In this document: positions 7,866-16,858 of the stretch, one piece after another
Layout: the number at the start of each line of letters is the position of its first letter
Position numbering within the stretch: position 1 is the first letter of the stretch
From: JAFAGX01 sp035624215
GTDB taxonomy: Bacteria > Acidobacteriota > Terriglobia > Terriglobales > Acidobacteriaceae
Direction of reading: 5' to 3'
DNA length: 64,000 nucleotides
NCBI GenBank assembly: GCA_035624215.1
Contig: DASPRY010000048.1
Location: 62,001-126,000 of the forward strand
Made by a program: the position numbers and the translations under genes
Notes under the pieces: generated by a model
The model's input: the letters and a program-made list of their open reading frames with translations, nothing else
Told to the model about the DNA's origin: nothing
Databases searched by the model: none

Positions 7866-9497
7866 CTAGAATCGGAACTGCAACTCCTGCATCAATACGT
7901 AGAAATTCTGTGGCAACTGCCCGATCGTGCTGGGCTGGTGCAGTTGGTCGATATTCACGTTGAACTGGTATTTGATCCAATAATTCAGGTACCAGTTAAA
8001 GCCGAACGAAATCTGATCGGTGTGAAAGTCGTACTGAGGCACAAAACCTGGAGTGTAGAAATTCAGGAAGTTCGCCGCCGGAGCGTTGGCCTGAATGCCG
8101 GAGTAGCGGATCGCGATTTCCCACGCTCCCAAACCGCGTCCTTTGCCGCCAGGAGTGTCCGGACCAAACAGCGGATGCTTCACGCGCGGCGTGCCGTTTT
8201 CCGGCCGCTTTTCTCCGGTCAGCAGATACGTCGTAGCGATGTTCCAAGCCTTGGCGCCGATTCCAGGAAGATTAAGGAATCCCAAGCCGCCCGGCGTCTC
8301 AGCGCCTACGTCATAGCGCTGTTCCTGTTGCTGCACATACTCGCCGCGCAACGCGTATGGACCCTTGATGTAGGTAAATTCACCTTCGTAGCGTTCGATG
8401 GGTCCGTTGATCGCGAGTTGCGGGAAGAAAGTATAAGTAGCGTCAGGAAGTGTGCCCGAGAAGCTGACATCACCGGAAAGGCCGCGGGCGCGGCTATGGC
8501 TGACCGATCCGCCGAAGGCTAGATCCTTCAACCAGCTATTGCTGGTCTTCCTCCAAGGATAAAACCGCAACCTGCCTACGAATTCGGGTTCATTGACAAC
8601 GTTGGCGGTAACGCCCCCACGGCCATTAAACGCTCCAGCCCAATACTGAAAAACGCCGCCATCAATGTCGCCGTGGAGCGTGATGCCCGGGCAACGGTAA
8701 GCCGTAACTGCGCAGGGATAAAGCAACGACTGCAAACCGCGCTCGACAAAATCCAGGTTGGTGGCGCCGATTCCGGTTTCCTGGGCGAAAGGCTCTTTAA
8801 ATTGGCCGGCCTGGAACTGGAACTCGGGTTTAATTCTGACGTTGAGGTAAACGTCACGCACAATCGCGCCGGTGGTGGAATTGGCATCGGTTAGTAACGC
8901 GAAATCGAAATGCGAACCATAATTGCCCTGGAAGCCGAACCGGGCGCGTCGAACCAGAAATGTGTCCGCCGGCGCCCCATCACCCTTGTAAGCGCGGTAA
9001 TCAGTATCCACATAGCCATAAGGGCTGATGCTGAACTGGCCGTCGGCACTTCTGATGAAAAAGTGCTCCCCGTTCCATCCTGCGGTGAGCGGAGGGGCAG
9101 TGTCCTTCTTGGCCGGCGCCGGTTGAGCCTGATCGACGACTGGGTAGGCCACAGGATCGGGTTCCACAAGAACCGTGTGCACCAGGTGAGCCTCGCTGGC
9201 ATTGACGCTATCTGAGGCATCGCCCGGTGCAGCGCTCACCTGGGATATCGGCTTCACCTCGGTGATCGATTGACTGTCGCCAGTCCGGGACTTACCGTCC
9301 ACCAGCTTTTGCACCACTGCCTTAAGCTCCTCGATCGTCTTTCGCTGCTCGGCAACCTCCTTCCGCAGCTCGTTGACCTCCTCCTTGCTTGCCCCGGATG
9401 AGGCGGACGCGGATGGGTCCGTAGCTTGCTGAGCCTGAGCCAGTGAAGCGGCGACGAACAGCATTCCCAGCACGACATAGCTTATTAGCGAGCGCAT
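7866..9497 (-). CDS. Phosphate-selective porin O/P family outer-membrane porin
   Basis: 543 aa from ATG 9497, preceded by GGGAGAGG. A signal peptide (MRSLISYVVLGMLFVAASLA QAQ) is followed by a short coiled coil (KEEVNELRKEVAEQRKTIEE, about residues 45-75), which in OprP/OprO-type trimeric porins precedes the barrel. The body shows alternating amphipathic strands, e.g. FSISPYGYVDTDYRAY, FLVRRARFGFQGNYG and NVRIKPEFQFQAGQFKEPF, the last being the family's well-known GQFKxPF motif. The chain ends in LQFRF, with the terminal Phe required for BAM recognition. It is oriented with the propeller genes downstream. Substrate (phosphate, polyphosphate or other anions) is not predictable. Confidence 0.88.
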   Translation of the reverse strand: MRSLISYVVLGMLFVAASLAQAQQATDPSASASSGASKEEVNELRKEVAEQRKTIEELKAVVQKLVDGKSRTGDSQSITEVKPISQVSAAPGDASDSVNASEAHLVHTVLVEPDPVAYPVVDQAQPAPAKKDTAPPLTAGWNGEHFFIRSADGQFSISPYGYVDTDYRAYKGDGAPADTFLVRRARFGFQGNYGSHFDFALLTDANSTTGAIVRDVYLNVRIKPEFQFQAGQFKEPFAQETGIGATNLDFVERGLQSLLYPCAVTAYRCPGITLHGDIDGGVFQYWAGAFNGRGGVTANVVNEPEFVGRLRFYPWRKTSNSWLKDLAFGGSVSHSRARGLSGDVSFSGTLPDATYTFFPQLAINGPIERYEGEFTYIKGPYALRGEYVQQQEQRYDVGAETPGGLGFLNLPGIGAKAWNIATTYLLTGEKRPENGTPRVKHPLFGPDTPGGKGRGLGAWEIAIRYSGIQANAPAANFLNFYTPGFVPQYDFHTDQISFGFNWYLNYWIKYQFNVNIDQLHQPSTIGQLPQNFYVLMQELQFRF

Positions 9498-10159
9498 TTT
9501 TCCTCTCCCGAGGTAAAGTGACAAACGATCTCACGCCGTGACGACAGAATTGTCAGGCAAGCGAACGAGCGGCTAAACATGTGACGAACGATGGAGCGGA
9601 GACCAGTGCGCCTTCCGGTATGAAAAGCAGACCACTCCGCAGGGCTGCCGGTTTACCACGACCACGCTAGTCTTGTCAAGACCCGTTTTCACTTTGAACG
9701 CGACGCCCCGCGGGTTCGACCCAGAGCCTGGCCCTCGTCATCCGTTGTCGCTGCACCAAACCTGCCTACGTGATGTACCACGATCCAGCCGTCAGCACTT
9801 CTTTTGCGAATCTCCCCGCATCCAAAGTTAACCGCGGGAATGACGCGAGATGCTACAAACATTTTCCCGGTATAGCAGTGATGCCCGTCACCGATGAACG
9901 TCTGCTGATATCAACTCCGGGAGCCAGCCTCCACCAGCATCTCGTGACCTGCAGATTCTTGCGATAGAAGCTTTTTATCAGGCAGATCAGAACAATAATC
10001 TTGGCGACGATGTGTGCTTTCGACTAGGTTCTTCTAGGGATTGTAGAGTTAGTCCCGCACCTGTCGGGGGCGCTGGTCAGGCCTATGAAGCGCTCCCCCA
10101 AGAGCAACAGGTAACTCGGTTTCGCTCATCGAATCAACCCCAATGCAGGTTAAGATTAA
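9498..10159. other. Gene-free interval between divergent genes
   Basis: About 660 bp between the porin (minus) and the acyl-CoA ligase (plus). Short frames inside it (for example 9770-9967) have no ribosome-binding site or recognisable protein and look like noise. It must carry the promoters of both flanking genes, but no convincing -35/-10 pair or operator was picked out by eye. Confidence 0.5.
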
Positions 10160-11677
10160 ATGCCCATGACGCTAAAAGCTGTAGAAACGCTGCTTGACGT
10201 TCTGCAGTTTGCCGACAGTCACACCGCGGTTGTACTCCCCGAACTGGAAGTCCGCCTCACCTTCGATGCGCTCCGGCGGCAAGTCCAGGACATGGCTGGC
10301 GCTCTGGCTGCAGCCGGTATCCGGCGCGGTGATCGCGTAGCCATCGCTTTGCCCAATGGTCTGCCCGCCGTCGTAAGTTTCTTGGCAGCCTCCATCGCAG
10401 GAACGGCTGCACCGCTGAACCCGTCTTATCCCTACGAGGAATTTCTCTTCTTTCTCCGTGACACCAGCGCTCGCTTGTTGATCTGCCCACCGGCGGAGGC
10501 CGAGTATGCCCGCAGCGCGGCTGCCGATTTGGGTATTCCGGTCTTCTCAGTCGAGATGAGCAGCCAAGGGGAAGTTCGGTTGAAGGATGCTCCTAAGGGC
10601 GTCTCGGCCAATCCGCCGACTCCGGATGACATTGCCCTGATTCTGCACACGAGTGGCAGCACCGGCCGGCCGAAGCGTGTGCCCCTTCGCCACTTCAACC
10701 TGGCGGTTTCGGCGGCCAACATTGCCAACAGCTACATGCTCTCGGAAGCGGACGTCTCCCTGTGCATCATGCCGCTGTATCACATCCACGGGATCATGGC
10801 CTCGACCATGGCCACACTGCTTTCCGGAGGCGCCGTCGTACTGCCCTCCAAGTTTAATCCGCTGGCGTTCTGGCGCATGGTGCGCGAGTACGGAGTGACA
10901 TGGTATTCGGGCGTACCCACGACGCACAAGCTCATCCTGGCACGCACCCGGGAGCAGGCCAGCGAACCCCACTCATTGCGATTTATCCGCTCCTGCAGTG
11001 CGCCCTTTTCCGCAGAGACCATTCACAAGATGGAAGAGATTTTCGGCGTCCCCTTCGTGGAAGCTTACGGCATGACCGAAGCGGCCCATCAGATGACCTC
11101 CAATCCCTTGCCACCTCGCTGCCGCCGCCCAGGTTCAGTTGGCGTAGGTACTGGGATTCGCATCAGTGTCATGGATGCGTTAGGCAATCACCTGAGCACC
11201 GGGCAGCGCGGCGAGGTTGTGATCCAGGGAGCCAATGTTTTTCGGGGATACGAAAACAATCCCGAGGCCAACGCCAGATCGTTTGTAAACGGATGGTTTC
11301 GCACTGGCGACCAGGGGTTTTTGGATGAAGATTGCTATTTGCATCTGACCGGCCGCATCAAAGACATCATCATCCGTGGCGGCGAGAATATTGCGCCCCA
11401 CGAAGTCGACGAAGTGCTGCTTAAGAATCCGGCAGTCGCAAACGCAGTTACATTCGGATATATGCATCCCACTCTCGGCGAAGAGGTCGCGGCTGCGGTG
11501 GTATTACACCAGCCCGGAAGCTTGACGGAATCCGCCCTGCTGAAGTATTGCTGTGAACATATGGCCGAATTCAAAGCCCCCAAGAGGATCTACTTTGTCG
11601 AAAGCATTCCCACCACCGGAACCGGCAAGATTCGGCGGCGCGCGGTCGCCGCGGCAGTTCTGGAAGAGCAGGGATGA
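10160..11677 (+). CDS. Acyl-CoA synthetase, ANL superfamily (oxalyl-CoA ligase-like)
   Basis: 505 aa AMP-forming acid:CoA ligase. Visible motifs: P-loop HTSGSTGRPK (A3) at about residues 166-175, the LYHIHG motif (A4), VEAYGMTEAAHQMTSNPLPP (A5 region), GWFRTGDQG (A7), GRIKDIIIRGGENI (A8) and the C-terminal TGTGKIRRR with the adenylation Lys (A10). The stretch YGMTEAAHQMTSNPLP followed by RRPGSVG resembles the oxalate/Pcs60/AAE3 subgroup rather than long-chain fatty-acyl ligases; this subgroup call is inference. The last four bases overlap the next gene's ATG (ATGA), so translation coupling with the ketopantoate-reductase-like gene is likely. ATG 10166 is an alternative start. Confidence 0.88.
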   Translation: MPMTLKAVETLLDVLQFADSHTAVVLPELEVRLTFDALRRQVQDMAGALAAAGIRRGDRVAIALPNGLPAVVSFLAASIAGTAAPLNPSYPYEEFLFFLRDTSARLLICPPAEAEYARSAAADLGIPVFSVEMSSQGEVRLKDAPKGVSANPPTPDDIALILHTSGSTGRPKRVPLRHFNLAVSAANIANSYMLSEADVSLCIMPLYHIHGIMASTMATLLSGGAVVLPSKFNPLAFWRMVREYGVTWYSGVPTTHKLILARTREQASEPHSLRFIRSCSAPFSAETIHKMEEIFGVPFVEAYGMTEAAHQMTSNPLPPRCRRPGSVGVGTGIRISVMDALGNHLSTGQRGEVVIQGANVFRGYENNPEANARSFVNGWFRTGDQGFLDEDCYLHLTGRIKDIIIRGGENIAPHEVDEVLLKNPAVANAVTFGYMHPTLGEEVAAAVVLHQPGSLTESALLKYCCEHMAEFKAPKRIYFVESIPTTGTGKIRRRAVAAAVLEEQG

Positions 11678-12645
11678 AATTTCTCATCGCGGGAGCCGGC
11701 GCCATCGGGGCATACATTGGCGCATTGATGGCTCGTTCGGGGTTTGACGTCACCCTCTTTGCTCGCGGACCGCATCTCAAGGCCATGCATGAACGTGGCG
11801 TGCAGGTGAAAAGCCCTGCCGGCGATTTTGCAGCTCATCCCCACATAGCTGGCACACTCCATGAAGTCGGTCCCGTCGACGTAGTGTTCCTGGCGGTCAA
11901 GGCCCACAGTCTGACGCAACTCGCCCCTCATCTGGCTCCTGTGCTGGGACCAGAGACTACGGTCGTGAGCACGCAGAATGGGCTGCCGTGGTGGTTTTTT
12001 CAGGGCTTCGGCGGCGAATGGGACGGTCTCCGTTTGGAGCGCATCGATCCGGGCGCCGTCATCTCCTCGGCCATCGAAGCGCGACGCGTGCTGGGATCCA
12101 TTGTTTACTTTTCCACCGAAATTATCGCGCCGGGAGTAATTCAGCACATCGAGGGTAACCGCATTTCACTGGGCGAGCCTGATGGAACGCGCACTCATCG
12201 TAGCCGACAGATTGCCGAGGCCCTGGTCGCCTCCGGACTGCGCGCGCCCGTCACTACCCACATGCGCAACGAAATCTGGGTCAAGATCCTGGGCAATCTT
12301 GCATTCAATCCGATAAGCGCGCTTACCGGAGCTACGTTGGCGCAGATGACGACGCATCCCGATGTTCTCCAGTTGGTACGAGAAATCATGTGTGAAGCCG
12401 CCGCCGTGGCTAAGCGCTTGGGATTGGACTTGCCCGTCTCGATCGAGCAGCGCATTGCCGGAGCAGCCAAAGTCGGCGAACACAAGACCTCCATGCTTCA
12501 GGACCTGGAGGCTGGCCGCTCCTTGGAGTTGGAGGCCATCGTGGGTGCGATTGTCGAGCTTGGCGAGCGGGTCGGCGTCCCCATGCCACGCACCGCAGCC
12601 GTGTACGCCTGTACACAGCTGCTCTCACAATGTCGAAAGCGGTAA
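11674..12645 (+). CDS. 2-dehydropantoate 2-reductase family protein
   Basis: 323 aa NADPH-dependent reductase of the ApbA/PanE family, which reduces ketopantoate to pantoate in CoA synthesis; paralogues act on other 2-oxo acids. The N-terminus MKFLIAGAGAIGAYIGALMA is the Rossmann dinucleotide motif, followed by VDVVFLAVKAHSL and a TQNGLPWWFF motif, then the C-terminal helical domain with the family motif KILGNLAFNPISALTGAT. The Lys in the 'WVKILGN' motif corresponds to the catalytic Lys. It overlaps the upstream CoA-ligase gene by 4 bp. In that context it may act on an unusual oxo-acid rather than in pantothenate synthesis, so the symbol panE is withheld. Confidence 0.87.
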   Translation: MKFLIAGAGAIGAYIGALMARSGFDVTLFARGPHLKAMHERGVQVKSPAGDFAAHPHIAGTLHEVGPVDVVFLAVKAHSLTQLAPHLAPVLGPETTVVSTQNGLPWWFFQGFGGEWDGLRLERIDPGAVISSAIEARRVLGSIVYFSTEIIAPGVIQHIEGNRISLGEPDGTRTHRSRQIAEALVASGLRAPVTTHMRNEIWVKILGNLAFNPISALTGATLAQMTTHPDVLQLVREIMCEAAAVAKRLGLDLPVSIEQRIAGAAKVGEHKTSMLQDLEAGRSLELEAIVGAIVELGERVGVPMPRTAAVYACTQLLSQCRKR

Positions 12646-12834
12646 GTCAACTGCCTTCCATCCATTCAGTCTCTTAAAACGGCGGTACTCCCGCCAGATT
12701 CTTGCCTTTCCCCATTGTTCCCTTTAAAGGGCAATCTCAGTTCCTACAGTACTCATCTCTTGGCAATACTTGCCGATGGAAGATGTAGGTCAATATCGGA
12801 TGGCGTCATCGGCCAAAATCACCCTTGCGAGCAC

Positions 12835-13566
12835 ATGCGCATGAAAGCACTGCTTGGAGATCGTGACGCCCTGTCGCGGCACGTTATTGTCCAGACGCTG
12901 GCAAACACCAGCCTGGAAATCTGCTGCGTCACTGACGGGGCGGAAGCATGGGAGCGTTTGAATGCAGATCAGCCGCCACGGCTGATCATCGTAGATTGGA
13001 TGTTGCCCAAGCTCAATGGTCTTGAAATCTGCCGGGCGATTCGAGAACGCGCCGCCCCAGACTACACATACATCATTTTGCTGGGTGAACGAAGCAAACA
13101 ATCCGATAAGCTGGCCGCTCTGGATGCGGGGGCTGACGACTACGTCACCAAGCCGGTCCACCAATACGAACTTCTGGCCACAGTCCAGATTGCACGCCGA
13201 TTCCTGGGAAAGGAAGACCGGCTAACCGCCATGGTTCAGCAATGGCGAACCATGCTGGATCATCTTCCATTCGGGGTAGCTTGTCTCAGCCGGAATGGAA
13301 ATGTGCTTCGGGCCAGTCGAGTCTTTGCTGAATTGCTTGGACAAGATGTGAAGACGCTGATTGGCAAGAGCATTATTCCGTCGAATTTGCGCCGAGCCGG
13401 AGATCTCACCCTTTTGCGGGAGAGCATGCGACTGTCCAAACCATTCGATGCCGCAGAAATGCAGATCATTCGGCAGGACGGCTGCGCTAGGATGGCGACC
13501 GTCTGGGGAAGGCCGTTGGCGAGCATGGGCCAGTGTGCCTTCCAGCTCGTCACGGCTGAAGTGTAG
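12835..13566 (+). CDS. Response regulator with receiver and PAS domains
   Basis: 243 aa from ATG 12835 (second ATG at 12841 possible). Residues about 1-120 form a CheY-like receiver: acidic pair GDRD, the phosphorylatable Asp in PPRLIIVDWMLPKLNG at about residue 53, and the conserved Lys in ADDYVTKPVHQYE. A helical linker leads to a PAS-like domain (about residues 140-240, HLPFGVACLSRNGNVLRASR...FAELLGQD). There is no HTH, GGDEF or kinase output. Such stand-alone REC-PAS proteins act through protein contacts. The gene is convergent with ffh (12 bp apart). The partner histidine kinase is not in the window. Confidence 0.8.
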   Translation: MRMKALLGDRDALSRHVIVQTLANTSLEICCVTDGAEAWERLNADQPPRLIIVDWMLPKLNGLEICRAIRERAAPDYTYIILLGERSKQSDKLAALDAGADDYVTKPVHQYELLATVQIARRFLGKEDRLTAMVQQWRTMLDHLPFGVACLSRNGNVLRASRVFAELLGQDVKTLIGKSIIPSNLRRAGDLTLLRESMRLSKPFDAAEMQIIRQDGCARMATVWGRPLASMGQCAFQLVTAEV

Positions 13567-13578
13567 CCGCACCTCCGG

Positions 13579-14937
13579 CTACATGCCGGGCAACTTCATG
13601 CCCGCAAGCTTTCGCGCGAAGCTTGCTTTGCCCATTTGCTTGAACATTTTTCTCATTTGCGCGTATTGACGCAGCAGATTGTTCACTTCCTGCACGCTGG
13701 TTCCAGAACCGCGCGCGATGCGTTTGCGCCGGCTGCCATTAATGACTTCGTGATGAATGCGTTCGTGCGCCGTCATCGAATTGATGATGGCTTCAACCCG
13801 ATTGAGCTGCTTTTCATCTACTTTGTCGGCATGTTTTTGTAATCCCGCGAATGGTCCGACGTTCGGCAGCATCCCCATAATGTTCTGGATCGATCCCATC
13901 TTCTTCACCTGGCGCAGTTGATCGCGGAAATCTTCCAGCGAGAAGCCATCGCCGGCCAGCGCTCGGCTGGCCATCTCCTGGGCTTTCTTCTTATCAACGT
14001 GCTGTTCTGCTTTTTCGATCAGCGAAAGAATGTCGCCCATCCCCAAAATGCGGGACACGATGCGATCAGGATGGAACGGTTCGAGGGCGTCATACTTCTC
14101 ACCTATTCCGATAAACTTGATCGGCTGCCCGGTAACCCGGCGAATGGAGAGTGCCGCACCGCCGCGCGCATCGCCGTCCATCTTGGTGAGCACTACTCCG
14201 GTCAGAGAGAGCTTCTTGTGGAACTCGTCGGCGGAATTCACCGCGTCCTGCCCCGTCATGGCGTCGGCGACGAAAAGTATTTCCTGTGGACTGAGCAGCC
14301 GCTTAAGTGACTGCATCTCGTCCATAAGCTGGTCGTCGATGTGGAGACGCCCTGCAGTATCAACAATAAGCACATCGCAGCCACTGTTTACCGCCTCGCG
14401 GCGTGCCTCCTTGGCCAGACGTTCGACAGTCTGAGTGTTGGCCTCGGCAACCTCGCCTTCATAGATATTGGCTTTCACCGCCTGGGCGACAACCTTGAGC
14501 TGCTCGCGGGCCGCCGGGCGATACACGTCAACCGAGACCAGCAGCGGGCGGTGCCCTCCGTTCTTCAACCAGTTGGCTAGCTTGCCCGAAGTTGTGGTCT
14601 TGCCCGAGCCCTGCAAACCGGCCATCAGGACCACGGTCGGAGGCTGCGAGGCAAACTTAAGACGAGCGGTATCGCGGCCCAGGGTCTCCACCAGTTCATC
14701 GCGGACAATCTTGATGACCTGCTCGCCCGGGGAAAGTGCGGTCATGACTTCCTGGCCTACGGCCTTGGCCTGGATGCGCTCGATGAGTTGCTTCACGACT
14801 TTGAAGTTGACGTCCGCTTCGAGCAGAGCCAGACGAATCTCGCGCAGCGCCTCCTGAATGTTTTCTTCATTGAGGACGGCCTGCCCACGGAGGCTTTTGA
14901 AGGCACGCTGAAGTTTTTCCTGGAGGTTCTCGAACAT
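13579..14937 (-). CDS. ffh: Signal recognition particle GTPase Ffh
   Basis: 452 aa protein that binds 4.5S RNA and nascent signal sequences and docks ribosomes to FtsY. The N domain (MFENLQEKLQRAFKSLRG) is followed by the G domain with GLQGSGKTTTSGKLA (G1, about residues 106-120), VDVYRPAAREQL (insertion box region), DTAGR (G3, near 192) and TKMDGDARGG (G4, near 248). The C-terminal M domain contains SGTSVQEVNNLLRQYAQMRKM, a signature SRP-RNA contact, and ends in Met-rich AGMKLPGM. Full length for the family. It is transcribed towards the REC-PAS gene. The 4.5S RNA gene was not found in the window. Confidence 0.97.
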   Translation of the reverse strand: MFENLQEKLQRAFKSLRGQAVLNEENIQEALREIRLALLEADVNFKVVKQLIERIQAKAVGQEVMTALSPGEQVIKIVRDELVETLGRDTARLKFASQPPTVVLMAGLQGSGKTTTSGKLANWLKNGGHRPLLVSVDVYRPAAREQLKVVAQAVKANIYEGEVAEANTQTVERLAKEARREAVNSGCDVLIVDTAGRLHIDDQLMDEMQSLKRLLSPQEILFVADAMTGQDAVNSADEFHKKLSLTGVVLTKMDGDARGGAALSIRRVTGQPIKFIGIGEKYDALEPFHPDRIVSRILGMGDILSLIEKAEQHVDKKKAQEMASRALAGDGFSLEDFRDQLRQVKKMGSIQNIMGMLPNVGPFAGLQKHADKVDEKQLNRVEAIINSMTAHERIHHEVINGSRRKRIARGSGTSVQEVNNLLRQYAQMRKMFKQMGKASFARKLAGMKLPGM

Positions 14938-15070
14938 AGCCGAATTTCTATTGTAACAACGCGAATTAGCCGGCGATTTCTCAAGACAATAGCGCGGCCA
15001 ACCTGACAGCTAATCAGCTAATATGTACCCGAGCATTCTTCCCAAGCTGTGCTACGTGAACTAGCTGGAT

Positions 15071-15781
15071 ATGGTCGCCACAGAAACAACCAACGACTCA
15101 CGCCAACGCCCCATAGCGCCCGCTTGGCACACCATTATTGTTCTTCTTATTCTCCTCGGTCTTTCGATCGCTGGTGCTCGCAGTCAAAATCTGCTCGGCA
15201 TCAGTACTCACCAGCGTGCCGCTGGCTACGCTCTAATCATGGTGGTCGAATGGGTTACTGTAGCCTTCATCTGGTATGGGGTAAGCCGTCGCGGCCTCCG
15301 CATGAGCGATCTTATCGCCGGCAGCTGGGCGCGCCCGGTTGCCTTTCTTCGTGATCTTGGAATCGCCCTCGCATTTCTCATCATCTGTGGCATGGGCGTT
15401 ATCAATGGACTGGGCTATTTGCTCAAAGCCGCACCTAATCAGGCGATTCGCAATTTGTATCCTCATGGCCACGTCGAAGTCATCTTGTGGTTGCTGCTGG
15501 CGCTTACCGCCGGCTTCTGCGAAGAGGTTATTTTTCGCGGATATTTGCAGCACCAATTCACCGCACTAACCCGGGCTGCTATGGGCGGAATTGTGCTCCA
15601 GGGTATCGTCTTCGGCGTCAGCCACGGATATCAGGGCTGGAAATTCATGCTGCTGATCAGCGTGTACGGCATCCTGTTTGGCCTGCTCGCGCAGTGGCGC
15701 CGCAGCCTGCGCCCGGGCATGATCACCCATTTCTTGCAGGACGGAGTCGGAGGACTCATCGCCAGCCATTTTCTGCGCTGA
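15071..15781 (+). CDS. CPBP-family intramembrane metalloprotease (CAAX protease/Abi)
   Basis: 236 aa integral membrane protein with about seven hydrophobic helices. The CPBP signature is clear: TAGFCEEVIFRGYLQ (EExxxR) near residues 147-161, and later QGIVFGVSHGYQG with a conserved His, plus GMITHFLQDGVGG with the last His. These residues bind the metal in Rce1-type proteases. Members process prenylated or bacteriocin-like peptides or provide immunity; substrate unknown here. It follows ffh on the opposite strand and converges with the HDAC-like gene, whose stop is directly adjacent (15782). ATG 15071 has a weak ribosome-binding site. Confidence 0.85.
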   Translation: MVATETTNDSRQRPIAPAWHTIIVLLILLGLSIAGARSQNLLGISTHQRAAGYALIMVVEWVTVAFIWYGVSRRGLRMSDLIAGSWARPVAFLRDLGIALAFLIICGMGVINGLGYLLKAAPNQAIRNLYPHGHVEVILWLLLALTAGFCEEVIFRGYLQHQFTALTRAAMGGIVLQGIVFGVSHGYQGWKFMLLISVYGILFGLLAQWRRSLRPGMITHFLQDGVGGLIASHFLR

Positions 15782-16795
15782 TCAATTTTTCGGGATTCCG
15801 CCTACAGCGTTGAACGTCTCTTTTGCCGCGATCACCGTGTTGCAATGAATGGTGACAGTGTCTTCCACCTTCTGCGCGTAGCCGCCGGCATACGTAACCA
15901 TCACGGGTATGTCGCGGGCTCGGGCCACCCGAAAAACCAGCTCATCGCGGCGTTTCAGCCCTTCAATCGTCAACGCAAGCCCGCCCAGTTGATCTTCGCG
16001 ATATGGGTCCGCGCCGGCTATATAGCAGATCAGTTCCGGTTCGAACTGGCGCAACGCCGAGCTCAAGGCATTATCCAGCCAGGCAAGGTAGTCGTCATCA
16101 CCGATTTCGTCGGGCAGGTCCACATCAATTGAGGATGGTGGCTTCCACATCGGGTAGTTGTTTTCCTGATGCAGCGAGATGGTGAACACGTCTCCGGCAT
16201 GCGCATTACGAATCTTCGCGCTAGCCGATTGATGCAGGACTGCCGCGCCAGTCGAAGGCAGCGGTGCAGACGGAACCCGCACGCCCGCAAAAATGGCCGC
16301 CGTCCCGTTGCCTTGGTGAACATCACAGTCCAGCGTCATCGCGCGGGCAATTTTCTCGTTACGCTGCATGCGTCGGATCGCCACGGCCACGTCGTGGATC
16401 ATGCAAAACCCTTCGCCGTGATCGGGAAACGCATGATGAAATCCGCCGCCAATGTTAAATGCGATTCGGTCCTTCAGCGCGTGCTCGGCGGCCAGAATCG
16501 ATCCGCCCGCCGCCAGCCAAAAAGCGCGCACCAGTTCGGGCGAGTAGGGAATCTCCATCTGCAACTCTTCATGAGCAGTGAGCGTGCCGGTTTTTAGTTT
16601 GTTTACGTACTGCGGCGTGTGGACCAGGAGAATGTCCTGATCCGACGCGGGCTGGGGCGTAACAAAATCTCCTGCTTCAGCCACTCCCGTCCGAATCAGC
16701 CGCTTGTGGACACGCTCGTATTTCTCAGCCGGAAAGACGTGTGCCCCAATCGGCAGGTAGTAGTCATCGCTGTAAACAAGCTTGAAAGGGAGCAT
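15782..16795 (-). CDS. Histone deacetylase-superfamily amidohydrolase
   Basis: 337 aa from ATG 16795. Zinc-dependent deacetylase of the HDAC/AcuC/APAH superfamily. Motifs: GGGFHHAFPDHGEGFCMIHD (charge-relay His pair and DHGxGFC, about residues 125-144), LDCDVHQGNGTA (zinc ligands Asp and His, near 164-175) and the YIAGADPYREDQLGG segment with the third zinc Asp. The start MLPFKLVYSDDYY is typical of the subfamily; a longer frame reaching 17368 would run through the divergent threonine aldolase and is rejected. Possible substrates are acetylated lysines, acetylpolyamines or acetyl-CoA synthetase. Only 63 bp separate its start from the divergent aldolase, so they may share a regulatory region. 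Confidence 0.9.
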   Translation of the reverse strand: MLPFKLVYSDDYYLPIGAHVFPAEKYERVHKRLIRTGVAEAGDFVTPQPASDQDILLVHTPQYVNKLKTGTLTAHEELQMEIPYSPELVRAFWLAAGGSILAAEHALKDRIAFNIGGGFHHAFPDHGEGFCMIHDVAVAIRRMQRNEKIARAMTLDCDVHQGNGTAAIFAGVRVPSAPLPSTGAAVLHQSASAKIRNAHAGDVFTISLHQENNYPMWKPPSSIDVDLPDEIGDDDYLAWLDNALSSALRQFEPELICYIAGADPYREDQLGGLALTIEGLKRRDELVFRVARARDIPVMVTYAGGYAQKVEDTVTIHCNTVIAAKETFNAVGGIPKN

Positions 16796-16858
16796 CGCAG
16801 TAGCGGATGCCTTCCATAATACTCGCGCGGAAGCAGCATCTGCTAAATTGTTCGTGCC

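Noticed and set aside
9770..9967. 65-aa frame in the large intergenic region
   Set aside because: No ribosome-binding site, no family pattern, and the gap is flanked by divergent promoters.
13579..14937. 4.5S RNA near ffh
   Set aside because: No GGTCAGG..GGAAGCAGC-type core was found in the flanks of ffh or elsewhere in the window.
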